In this document: in pieces, positions 7,339 to 15,164 of the stretch
Position numbering within the stretch: the stretch's first letter is position 1
Layout of the letters: each line of letters starts with the position of its first letter
Source: CBDHGY01 sp965263325
GTDB lineage: Bacteria; Pseudomonadota; Alphaproteobacteria; Caulobacterales; Hyphomonadaceae
Reading direction: 5' to 3'
NCBI GenBank assembly: GCA_965263325.1
Contig: CBDHGY010000002.1
Coordinates: forward strand, 2,976,001-3,040,000
Length of the DNA: 64,000 nucleotides
Position numbers and translations under genes: made by a program
Notes under the pieces: generated by a model
Told to the model about the DNA's origin: nothing
The model's database searches: none
What the model saw: only the letters and a program-made list of their open reading frames with translations

Positions 7339-8346
7339 TCAAATCCCTTGTTTGTCTCCAAAAGTTGAACTCATCGCAGGTCCCCATTGTGAAGCGCCGC
7401 GCTCCGGATTGGCCGGGTCTCCGAGGGTCGCAACGTTTACGATCTGCGGTGGTATGGTATTGTCGAATACATCTCCATCGGTCTGGTGTTCATGCACGTG
7501 CCCAAATGGTGAGCGCCAATAGTCAAAAATCTGACTGCCAAGATAATGGCGACCAATTCCCCATTCAGGCTCGTACCCATGCTTGGCCAAGATTTCATGT
7601 CCCATAAACACGTCATCTATATTCACCATTTCAAATGAAATGTGATTGAGACCTGGTTGCCCGTCAGATGGATCAGCACCAGCTATCAAAATCGTATGAT
7701 GATCAGCTGGTTTTAAGCCGCGATCCAGACGCGCAAAGACACCTCCGGCCGGAGTGGCGGTGTCTGCTGGCGGTGGTTTGTAAATGTCGCTAGCGATGAT
7801 GCCGAGATGCTCGTGATACCAGTTTAGAGACCTCATCACATCCGTCGCATTGATAGCGTAGTGTCCATAACGCTTAATCTGAGGATAAGCTCCTTTACTG
7901 AACCTCTTTTCTCTATTTAGCCGCTGAAACGTTTCGCGTTCTCGTCCGCCGACATTCATTCCTTCTGGCTTTAGATTGGAATCAATTGGTCGCGGTGCGC
8001 GTCCGTGAACAACTTCGACACCAAGTCCGTCAGGATCATGGCCAAATATTTTGTAACCTCCGCCTGGTCCTTCAATCGTTTCGACGTCGCCAAAACTCTC
8101 GGTGCGACTGAGCTTTTCTAGATCTTCAAGTGAAAGGGCGCAGAACGCGCTTCCTACAAACTTCTTGGGACCGCGTCTCGTTTCGTGAACGAATGGCTGA
8201 TTGCCTTCGCAGTGCATGTAAAGGGCATCGTCACTGCGCTCGGCGACATGTAGTCCAAAGTGCAAAAGAAACTGTTCCTGTAGGTCCAAATCCGGAACCT
8301 GCAATATGGGGTAGGCAACATCGTCAGCTTTAATAATAGGGTTCAT
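7339..8346 (-). CDS. Type I extradiol dioxygenase, VOC family (335 aa)
   Basis: A two-domain vicinal-oxygen-chelate protein. The C-terminal domain carries the 2-His-1-carboxylate Fe(II) ligands at His162 (RYGHYAIN), His235 (GLNHISFE) and Glu286 (GHVHEHQTDGD). This is the layout of catechol 2,3-dioxygenase and related ring-cleavage enzymes. The expected reaction is O2-dependent meta-cleavage of a catechol or hydroquinone ring in the cytoplasm. It is a paralogue of the dioxygenase at 17579-18529 (shared LGSQ-FDYW and EH-TDGD stretches) and is the last gene of the leftward block. The linker between its domains is longer than in the paralogue. Two such enzymes in one operon suggest successive ring cleavages or different intermediates. 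The substrate is unknown. Confidence 0.82.
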   Translation of the reverse strand: MNPIIKADDVAYPILQVPDLDLQEQFLLHFGLHVAERSDDALYMHCEGNQPFVHETRRGPKKFVGSAFCALSLEDLEKLSRTESFGDVETIEGPGGGYKIFGHDPDGLGVEVVHGRAPRPIDSNLKPEGMNVGGRERETFQRLNREKRFSKGAYPQIKRYGHYAINATDVMRSLNWYHEHLGIIASDIYKPPPADTATPAGGVFARLDRGLKPADHHTILIAGADPSDGQPGLNHISFEMVNIDDVFMGHEILAKHGYEPEWGIGRHYLGSQIFDYWRSPFGHVHEHQTDGDVFDNTIPPQIVNVATLGDPANPERGASQWGPAMSSTFGDKQGI

Positions 8347-8371
8347 AGTTCACCTCGCTTCGGTCAATATC

Positions 8372-8740
8372 TCAGGAAGTCTCGTCTTCCGGCCAAACCT
8401 CTTTCAGTACGCGAAAGGCAGACACCGCATTTGGCCATCCAGCGTAGTGAGCGACATGCGAAATCATGGCTGAGATTTTTTCACGAGGTATCCCAAGATT
8501 CTTAGCGCCCAAAAAATGGATCCGCTGCTCAGCTTCTCTACCCGTCGCTACAAGCGCCGTACATGTGATCAGGGATCGACTTTGGAAATCCAGGCGCTCA
8601 TCTTGCCAAACGGTTCCAAACAAATGCTCGATTGTCATTTTCTGGAATTCAGGTGGCAACACCGAATTTGCCGGAATGCCGCCGATGAGTTTTTGGACTA
8701 AAGCGCGACCCTTTTCGGCCGGAGTATCAGGATCTGACAT
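8372..8740 (-). CDS. Carboxymuconolactone decarboxylase-family protein (122 aa)
   Basis: A small all-helical protein with the CMD-family layout: an N-terminal helix, the segment FGTVWQDERLDFQSRSLITC, and a conserved ..HVAHYAGWPNAVSAF.. motif. The family includes PcaC-type gamma-carboxymuconolactone decarboxylase and AhpD-like peroxidases. It lacks the AhpD CxxC pair, so decarboxylase-like or other non-redox chemistry is more likely. Usual members are 110-130 aa. It sits 25 bp upstream of the terminal dioxygenase gene, consistent with acting on a ring-cleavage or lactone intermediate. The exact reaction cannot be assigned. Confidence 0.78.
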   Translation of the reverse strand: MSDPDTPAEKGRALVQKLIGGIPANSVLPPEFQKMTIEHLFGTVWQDERLDFQSRSLITCTALVATGREAEQRIHFLGAKNLGIPREKISAMISHVAHYAGWPNAVSAFRVLKEVWPEDETS

Positions 8741-8754
8741 CAGCTTGAATTCTC

Positions 8755-9975
8755 CTAATCGCTAGTAATGAAGTTTCGAACAATTTCTGTGACTTCAGTT
8801 GGCTTTTCGGCGTGAAGAAAATGACTCGCATCTTCCATTACAATCAGCGTGGCATTCGCTACGTCTTCATCAAGGTACTGGTATTCTTCGACGTGCTGAC
8901 CTGGGTCTAGAGCGCCTTGAAGGAACAAAACGGGCATCGTCATGCGATCAAAGAGGCCGCCTTCCGCCATCCGGTCTTCGAGTTCTTTGTCGAAGTTTGT
9001 GGTTTGGAAGTACTTGGAAATTGCTTCCGCAGCGCCTTCATGGAGAAAATCAAACGACAAGCGGTCGAGTTCTTCTTGTGAAAGAGCCACTGTTGAGTAA
9101 GGCGATTTTCCTGAGAACAGTATTCGAATTTGGTTGTCTCGTGCAAAGACTTCTACGCCCATCGGGCTTGCAAATAATTTATGCGGAGGCAGTGGCTCTC
9201 CATGTGGCCGGTTTCCGGATTGTTGCATGCGTACATACTTTTTGACGCGCTCTGGTATGCCGTCAACGGCCATCAAGTAGTCTAGCGTTACTGCGCCTCG
9301 ATCATGCCCAACGGCATAAAACCTCTCAATTTCCAAAGCGTCGAGCAACGCCGCCAGTTTAAGGGCCATCGCCGGGTTGCTGTAATCGAGTTCGAGACGC
9401 TTGTCCGATTGACCATATCCCAGCTGGTCTATTGAAACTGTGAAATAATTATCGGAGAGCCCCGACATCTGATGGCGAAATCCATACCAAGTCTCAGGCA
9501 GGCCATGAAGAAAGACAATTGCTTCATTAGATGGGTTACCAGCGGTTACCAAATGCCATGTCACGCCTTCGGCTTCGACAAACCAATGAGTAGCCTCAAC
9601 TCCGCCCGGCAGTGACTCGACTTGGCCATGAACATTTGTCGAGCAGGGCGGCGGAGTGGCTGCCGGGTACAATTTTTCGGTCGCCAGGGCTGGATTGCCG
9701 ACCAGGCCGCCGCAATGTGTTTTCCGATCTCCTGCGACCATCGCTTGAAAACGTTCTATATCCGACATTTCAGCAAATGATTTAGTTGAAGCCATTTGAG
9801 CGTCCTTTGGAGGTTGTGCCTGATTGAGCAGCTGCTGCTCTGACGATTGATCAACAGGTGATGACGGTGCTGTGTCTGTGTCAGACGAGCCGCAGGACGC
9901 GAGGCTAAACAACGCACATCCTATTGGTACGACGATTTTTCTTGATGATCTGGTCATTGGCCGTTTCTTTCCCAT
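8755..9975 (-). CDS. Lipoprotein alpha/beta-hydrolase, epoxide-hydrolase-like
   Basis: The open frame reaches a TTG at 9987. ATGs at 9975 and 9957 are both more plausible, and each gives a lipoprotein signal peptide ending in the lipobox SLASC. After a low-complexity linker rich in Ser, Asp and Gln comes a full alpha/beta-hydrolase domain. It has an oxyanion segment VFLHGLPETWYG, the nucleophile elbow VGHDRG (Asp nucleophile, as in epoxide hydrolases and haloalkane dehalogenases rather than Ser esterases), an acid in the ALDPGQ region and a His in DASHFLHAE. An Asp nucleophile in a lipidated, envelope-located enzyme is notable. In this locus it could open an epoxide or displace halide outside the cytoplasm. 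It is the ninth gene of the leftward block, 12-30 bp after the cytochrome b561 gene depending on start. Confidence 0.75.
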   Translation of the reverse strand: MGKKRPMTRSSRKIVVPIGCALFSLASCGSSDTDTAPSSPVDQSSEQQLLNQAQPPKDAQMASTKSFAEMSDIERFQAMVAGDRKTHCGGLVGNPALATEKLYPAATPPPCSTNVHGQVESLPGGVEATHWFVEAEGVTWHLVTAGNPSNEAIVFLHGLPETWYGFRHQMSGLSDNYFTVSIDQLGYGQSDKRLELDYSNPAMALKLAALLDALEIERFYAVGHDRGAVTLDYLMAVDGIPERVKKYVRMQQSGNRPHGEPLPPHKLFASPMGVEVFARDNQIRILFSGKSPYSTVALSQEELDRLSFDFLHEGAAEAISKYFQTTNFDKELEDRMAEGGLFDRMTMPVLFLQGALDPGQHVEEYQYLDEDVANATLIVMEDASHFLHAEKPTEVTEIVRNFITSD

Positions 9976-9987
9976 CCTTCGTTCCAA

Positions 9988-11022
9988 TCACGTCACCATT
10001 CGGCGAAACGCGTCTTTGTGTTTGTCGATGAATAGGTGTTTCAAAGCCCCAAGAATGTGACCAAGGAAAACGAGGTAAAACAAATAGGGCAGCGCGACTT
10101 TGTGTAGGAAGCCAGGCAGCTTTACAGCTTCTGTGCTCGGTTCGAAAACGAGTGGGAGGTCCCAAAAGTAAAAGTGCGAAAGTTTGCCTGCATATGTTCC
10201 AAGCAGCAGTCCGGATATGGGAAAGGCAAAAAGAAAAAAGTAAAGAGAATAGTGTGCACCATGGGCAAGGAATTTTTCCCACCACTTGAGGCTGGAATCC
10301 AATTTAGGGGCTGGATTGGTGATTAGCCACGCCACGCGCAATACTGCTAGAATCAAAACGGTGATGCCGAGAGACTTATGAATTACATAAAAGGCTTGAT
10401 GATATTCGAGGTCCTTGGGGATCATAGAGGTGAATATGCCCATCGGGATCAAAAGCAGAAACAATATTGCGATGATCCAATGGAAATAACGTGCTCGCCG
10501 TCCATAGCGAGCTGGCTCATTGCGATTGCCCAAGGTAAGTACATCGGTTCGCTTTGATTGGCCGCGCGCCACAAGTGCGAGAACAACACCGCCGATTGCA
10601 AAGAGAGCTGCCATACTGCGCATAAACAAAGCATCCAGTTTATCGAACGGTATTATTGCCGGTGCAGTTCGATTGAACGTTCCGGTTGCGTCTAACCATA
10701 TGATACTTCCGGCAATCGCAAGACACCCAAGGGCAGCTCCCCATATGCCTGCCACACGCACGCCTGGACGGGCGTGATTCATTAGAACTGCGATCAACAC
10801 TGAGTAGCCCAGAAGAGCTAATGCAATGATGCTATCAAGATGGAAAGGCATGCGATGGTCGTTCACACCAATTGGACCGAACACGGGGTGTATTTCAACG
10901 CCATCCTTCATGACGGTTTCTTGACCAAGCGCCGGTAATGCAATCATGGCAGCCAGAAAAGCGATAGCGGACCATCGCCAAACTGCATCTTTCGAAGGTA
11001 ATCTTGTTTCTGTGATATACAT
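9988..11022 (-). CDS. Cytochrome b561-family membrane protein (344 aa)
   Basis: A membrane protein in two halves. After a Sec-type first hydrophobic segment come about four transmembrane helices. A C-terminal cytochrome b561 module (about residues 170-344) then follows, with histidines placed as di-heme ligands: RYFHWI, VIHKSLG, AHGAHYSLYFF and FLGHILGALKH. Such proteins pass electrons between quinone and periplasmic or cytoplasmic donors. In this locus it could take electrons from the PQQ-type dehydrogenase or feed the oxygenases; both ideas are inference. The extra N-terminal membrane half is not part of the minimal b561 fold. Confidence 0.75.
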   Translation of the reverse strand: MYITETRLPSKDAVWRWSAIAFLAAMIALPALGQETVMKDGVEIHPVFGPIGVNDHRMPFHLDSIIALALLGYSVLIAVLMNHARPGVRVAGIWGAALGCLAIAGSIIWLDATGTFNRTAPAIIPFDKLDALFMRSMAALFAIGGVVLALVARGQSKRTDVLTLGNRNEPARYGRRARYFHWIIAILFLLLIPMGIFTSMIPKDLEYHQAFYVIHKSLGITVLILAVLRVAWLITNPAPKLDSSLKWWEKFLAHGAHYSLYFFLFAFPISGLLLGTYAGKLSHFYFWDLPLVFEPSTEAVKLPGFLHKVALPYLFYLVFLGHILGALKHLFIDKHKDAFRRMVT

Positions 11023-11039
11023 AACTGCCTCTCATTAAG

Positions 11040-12317
11040 TCATGCGCTAATTGGATGTAGTTTTGCTTCTTGGCGCGCCGGTTCTTTCACCCCAAAAACA
11101 ATGGAGATCAGTGCAAGCAACGATGCACCAAACATGATCGTCGTAATGTGCTGAACGCCATGAGCTTCCGCGATAAATCCTGTGGCGAGCGGCCCTGCTG
11201 CTCCGCCAAAGATTTCTCCTAGCCCGGTCACAATTCCGGTGGCTGTTGCGACGATTGTGGTAGGGACGCTTCCACTAATGACCGGGCCAACCAAAATTGC
11301 GATGGTTCCGGACGCCGTTACGGACACCAGGAAGAAGCAGATCGCTAAGATTATTGGCGATGTGTTCGAGGTCGCTGAAAGCAGGACCAAACATGCTATG
11401 ACCAGAAAGATCATTGCTCCACTCATAACTGGCTTTCGCCCAACGACATCGGAAAGACCGGGCAACACGACCATGCCAAGCAGTCCTCCAATGCCAAGGC
11501 ATGACATGACCAGCGCCATCCCCCAATTGGACAAATTTATGTATCCCGTCAGGTAGGGTTCAGCGAATGTCGACAGCGCATTAAGCGCTACGAAGATGCA
11601 AATGATCGATAGTGCACCGAACAGAACATTGCGATACTTGAGCGCCTCACCGAATGAGGCGCTAGATCCTTCAGACGGTTTTTCCTGAGTTCTTTGTGCG
11701 GAAATGCCGTCATCCGGGTGGACAGTTTTTGCGACCAGATATGCCAATAGAAAACCGGGAATTGCAATTACACCAAAAACCCACTCCCATCCCGGAAGAA
11801 TGGACAACAAACCAATCGCGATGATTGGACCAAGTCCGAGGCCCACAAGCGGAGCCGCCATCTGTTGGATGCCAAAATTGAGACCCACGCGCTCGGGTTT
11901 CGAAACTCGAACTGTTTGAACAATACTGGCCGGAACGTAGCCGCCCTCGGCAAATCCCATGAGCGCTCGTAAAGCAATGAGGCTGATCAATCCGTTCGCC
12001 AGCCCAGTGAAGGCGACCAAAGAGGAGAACGCTATAATGGAGATGATGGCAACACGCTTTGCGCCAATGCGATCGGTCAAACTGCCTGAATAAATAGCTG
12101 ACAAACCCCAAGTGAAGGCGAGCGCAGCTGAGATCAAACCGAGATCTTTGAGATCTAATCCAAGCTCTTCCTGGAGCACGCCAAAGAGCGGGAAAATTAT
12201 GTACCGATCTAGTCCGACGAGTCCGAAACCGAGCGCCATCAATCCGACGACGCGGTATTCGTACCCCCGATCCCACTTTTTGGGATCGGGGGCTGGGGGT
12301 GTTACCGTGTCAGTCAA
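11040..12317 (-). CDS. MFS transporter (425 aa), probable aromatic-acid or metabolite carrier
   Basis: Twelve hydrophobic helices, with the MFS signature between helices 2 and 3 (GSLTDRIGAKR) and an equivalent loop in the second half (GLSDVVGRKP). The N-terminus is short and cytoplasmic. The length is normal for the family. The signature loops resemble those of the aromatic-acid/H+ symporter and anion/cation symporter groups, fitting inner-membrane uptake of the substrate delivered by the TonB receptor encoded at 18918. It lies between cytochrome b561 and GST genes with short gaps (17 bp and 76 bp), within the same transcription unit. Substrate specificity is not readable. Confidence 0.82.
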   Translation of the reverse strand: MTDTVTPPAPDPKKWDRGYEYRVVGLMALGFGLVGLDRYIIFPLFGVLQEELGLDLKDLGLISAALAFTWGLSAIYSGSLTDRIGAKRVAIISIIAFSSLVAFTGLANGLISLIALRALMGFAEGGYVPASIVQTVRVSKPERVGLNFGIQQMAAPLVGLGLGPIIAIGLLSILPGWEWVFGVIAIPGFLLAYLVAKTVHPDDGISAQRTQEKPSEGSSASFGEALKYRNVLFGALSIICIFVALNALSTFAEPYLTGYINLSNWGMALVMSCLGIGGLLGMVVLPGLSDVVGRKPVMSGAMIFLVIACLVLLSATSNTSPIILAICFFLVSVTASGTIAILVGPVISGSVPTTIVATATGIVTGLGEIFGGAAGPLATGFIAEAHGVQHITTIMFGASLLALISIVFGVKEPARQEAKLHPISA

Positions 12318-12393
12318 AAGTCCTCCAACTCTTTTCTTAGTTCAGCGCCGACTTTGCGTTCGGCGACAGGTTTGCTCGACCGAACGTCTAGCG

Positions 12394-13050
12394 TCAGGCA
12401 GGAAATTTTATCCCCGCTTGCTCAACTAATTTTTCTTGCCGAATCGATGCCCGCTCGAAGCTTGGGCGTGCCTCCACTCTGTCTCTGTGCGCAATCACCC
12501 TTCGGTAAGAGTCCAATGAAACGCCACCGCTCACCGCAATTTGTACGCACCATTGAAAATAAACATCCACGATTGACCATGTGTCGCCGAACCAGAAATC
12601 TCGTTCTGATAAGCGTTCATTCGATCGTTGTAGCGTGGCTGCGACCATCTCATGGCCTTTTGCTTCTACTCCCGAAGCATCACCATCAGTGAATCGAATA
12701 GGCATTCGAACCATTCGGACTGAGGGGTGCAATGTTGATGAGCACCAAATCAGTGCAGACTTCGCCTTGGTTCGCTCAATCGAACCCGCTTCGCCGGGGA
12801 GCAGGCCCGCATTTGGAGCTATTGCATTTAGGTGCAATAGAATTGACGCATTCTCATTGAGAGGGACTCCGTCAACGACAAGTGTTGGGACTTTTCCTTC
12901 AGGATTGAGTTTCAAATACTCAGCAGTTTTTTGCTCATTTTTGAATATGTTTACGGCGAAAAGCTCATACTCAATACCCGCTTCTTCCATTGCGTTCATT
13001 GTCACAAAAGAACAGGCTCTGGGCATGTGATAGAGTGTAAGCTGTGCCAT
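12394..13050 (-). CDS. Glutathione S-transferase (218 aa), Cys-type N-terminus
   Basis: Thioredoxin-fold N-terminal domain (LTLYHMPRACSFVTMNAM), with Cys13 near the usual catalytic position, a cis-Pro segment GKVPTLV and NENASIL for glutathione binding. An all-helical C-terminal domain contains WFGDTWSIVDVY, the GST capping-box region. The length is standard. In ring-cleavage operons, GSTs of this size act as isomerases of maleyl-type products or in thiol-dependent dehalogenation or ether cleavage. It lies 12 bp downstream of the FAH-family hydrolase gene, a pairing seen in gentisate and homogentisate pathways (isomerase plus hydrolase). I therefore favour an isomerase role, as inference. Confidence 0.8.
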   Translation of the reverse strand: MAQLTLYHMPRACSFVTMNAMEEAGIEYELFAVNIFKNEQKTAEYLKLNPEGKVPTLVVDGVPLNENASILLHLNAIAPNAGLLPGEAGSIERTKAKSALIWCSSTLHPSVRMVRMPIRFTDGDASGVEAKGHEMVAATLQRSNERLSERDFWFGDTWSIVDVYFQWCVQIAVSGGVSLDSYRRVIAHRDRVEARPSFERASIRQEKLVEQAGIKFPA

Positions 13051-13062
13051 CCTTGAAATGCC

Positions 13063-13962
13063 TTATTGGATGACAAGTGCAGCTTGTTCGGCCGCGACTT
13101 TGTTTTCTATATAGCCAATTTCATCGATTTCTACTTTGCAAACTTGACCCTCTTTCAGCCATGGTTGGCCAGGCATCCAAAGCGCTACGCCAGAAGATGT
13201 GCCGCTTGCAATGACGTCACCAGGCAGTAGCGTAAATGCGGTCGAAAGGTAGTTGATTACTTTGGCGACATTTATGATCATATCATTCGTGTTAAAATCT
13301 TGACGAAGTTCGCCGTCCACCCAGCATTTCACTTGTAAATTTGCGGGATCTGAAAGCTCATCTGGCGTGACAATAGCCGGTCCCATTGGGCAGTGGGTGT
13401 CGAATGACTTTCCAACGGTCATAGTTGGTGCTGCACGTTGCCAATCGCGAATAGTGACGTCATTTAGAACGGTATAACCTGCAATGACTTCGCTCGCTCG
13501 CTCGACCGGTACACGTCGACAGGTCTTTCCGATTACGACTCCGAGTTCTGCTTCATAATCTAGCTCGGGAGATTCCGGCGGCAGAAAAATTGGATCATAC
13601 GGACCGTTCACGGTAGTCGTCTGTTTGTTGAAAACAACAGGTGTCTTAGGTGGTTCCGGAAAGCGCTTCATCCTTATTTCTTCTGGGAGTTCCAGATAAT
13701 GCGCCATGTAGTTTAAACCGACAGCCAGAATGCGGCGCGGTGTGTCGATAGGAGACTCAAGCTTGACATCGGCGAGCTTCACAGTTGCTGGACCTGTCTC
13801 AGCAGCCGCTTTTGCTTTCGCCATCATCTCATCTCCACCCTCAAGCAATGCGAGCATACTTGCTGGCAATGAGCCATCAGTGGCGTTCAAGTCTACAATA
13901 TCGTCCCCGCGAAGTGCTCCGCTGCGCGTCGCCCCGTCATGCGTATATGTCACCAGTCTCAT
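13063..13962 (-). CDS. Fumarylacetoacetate hydrolase-family protein (299 aa)
   Basis: The C-terminal FAH domain begins at RRILAVGLNYMAH and carries the divalent-metal ligands in the ELDYEAELGVVIG segment and the following GYTVLNDVTIRDWQ region, then GKSFDTHCPMGPAI and LLPGDVIASGTSSGV. All are family hallmarks. Members cleave C-C bonds of 1,3-diketo or 2-oxo acids, or act as hydratases or isomerases. In this operon it probably hydrolyses the ring-cleavage product, possibly after GST-mediated isomerisation. The protein is complete and of normal length. It lies between two GST genes in the leftward block. Confidence 0.85.
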   Translation of the reverse strand: MRLVTYTHDGATRSGALRGDDIVDLNATDGSLPASMLALLEGGDEMMAKAKAAAETGPATVKLADVKLESPIDTPRRILAVGLNYMAHYLELPEEIRMKRFPEPPKTPVVFNKQTTTVNGPYDPIFLPPESPELDYEAELGVVIGKTCRRVPVERASEVIAGYTVLNDVTIRDWQRAAPTMTVGKSFDTHCPMGPAIVTPDELSDPANLQVKCWVDGELRQDFNTNDMIINVAKVINYLSTAFTLLPGDVIASGTSSGVALWMPGQPWLKEGQVCKVEIDEIGYIENKVAAEQAALVIQ

Positions 13963-13997
13963 AATGTTATCCTTCCTGAAATTCCGTTTGTTGTTTT

Positions 13998-15164
13998 CTA
14001 ATGCGCTGTCCCGCCGCTATTTTCGGCTCCTGCATATCGTTCCATTGGCGGAAGCTTGATCTTTGGGTCTCCAAAAATCGCCTCCTTCAAATTGAGGCTT
14101 CGCACCATGTTGACCGTGAACGCTCTCGCCGCCGCGCCAGTGCTGTGCTCGATGACATGAGGCGAAGGACCATGAGATCCTGGCCATTCAACAACGGCGC
14201 TGCGGAATGACGGGCGCTGGAAGGCGCGCTTACAATATGCTGCTACAGCAGGATTTTTCCCATCTTCCCAATGGATGCCCAGCCCCAACCATTTCATCCG
14301 CCAGAGGCTCAGCGTCCAAACAACATCCGCGAGCGTGAAGGCTTCACCGAGCACCCATAGTCCACCCGATTGGGCGAGTTGCCGCTCCAGGTCGTCGACA
14401 TGTGCGGCCATTTGCCGATGCACGTCTCGCATCTCGTCTGGCGTTCGCACGAATTCCCCAGCCGCGCTTTCTTTGGCGATCTTGCACTCATAAGCCGCGC
14501 GCAGTTTTGGATCGTCACCGTAAAGATTGATCAAAGTGTCCAGCACACGGATTTTGCGCGCATGTACCCCGGTGATGTTGCCCTTGAGGCCGCCTGGTCT
14601 GCGGTCTTCATCAGGGTGAGCGCCGTAAAGAGCCGCGACGTGAGGTGCCTGATCGACCAAGCTCACTTGCGCAAGAACGTCCATCGCAAGCGACGCTGGC
14701 ATTAAGTCTGTGCCGGTCTGAACGGTTTTGGCGATGTACTCACAAATCGCCTGAGAATCCACGACTACGCGCGCTGTTTCCATATCGACAAGCGTCGGCA
14801 CCACGCACGGATCAAACCCCTGTTGTGTGACGGAAGATTCCCCTGTGTACCCGGAAACAAGCTTTGCACCTTGGGCACCCTGAAGCCTAAGTCGAACATA
14901 CTCAGGGCGATAATTCTGCGGAATAAACTTCCCGGCCGGCATAATCATCATGTCGTGAGATGCATATGCGGCCTGCTTTTCCGCCAAGGTCATCCGCACC
15001 TTGAAGGAGCAAAGCGAGGGGGCCGAGTGGTAAACTTCAAATCGCGGAGACGTGCCGTTCGCCTTGCCTACAATCTTGTTTTTGTAGCTATTGCGCAACA
15101 TCCTGTTCGCTTCAGCGACAAGCTTGCGGATATCGGCGCGTTCGGCATCTATTGGCGTGCTCAT
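13998..15164 (-). CDS. LinD/PcpC-like glutathione S-transferase, candidate reductive dehalogenase
   Basis: A GST-superfamily protein, long for the family (388 aa). The thioredoxin-fold domain has HSAPSLCSFKVR with Cys52 in the S-x-C-S-x-K-x-R pattern. From memory this is the pattern around the catalytic cysteine of tetrachlorohydroquinone dehalogenase PcpC and dichlorohydroquinone dehalogenase LinD. Further stretches (YVRLRL, GFDP-VVPTLVD-ET, GTDLMPA) also resemble LinD as I recall it. These enzymes remove halide from hydroquinones using glutathione. The C-terminal ~60 residues go beyond the GST core. The start overlaps the stop of the upstream FAD hydroxylase gene by 4 bp. A zeta-class isomerase activity is the main alternative. 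Dehalogenation is inferred, not shown. Confidence 0.72.
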   Translation of the reverse strand: MSTPIDAERADIRKLVAEANRMLRNSYKNKIVGKANGTSPRFEVYHSAPSLCSFKVRMTLAEKQAAYASHDMMIMPAGKFIPQNYRPEYVRLRLQGAQGAKLVSGYTGESSVTQQGFDPCVVPTLVDMETARVVVDSQAICEYIAKTVQTGTDLMPASLAMDVLAQVSLVDQAPHVAALYGAHPDEDRRPGGLKGNITGVHARKIRVLDTLINLYGDDPKLRAAYECKIAKESAAGEFVRTPDEMRDVHRQMAAHVDDLERQLAQSGGLWVLGEAFTLADVVWTLSLWRMKWLGLGIHWEDGKNPAVAAYCKRAFQRPSFRSAVVEWPGSHGPSPHVIEHSTGAAARAFTVNMVRSLNLKEAIFGDPKIKLPPMERYAGAENSGGTAH

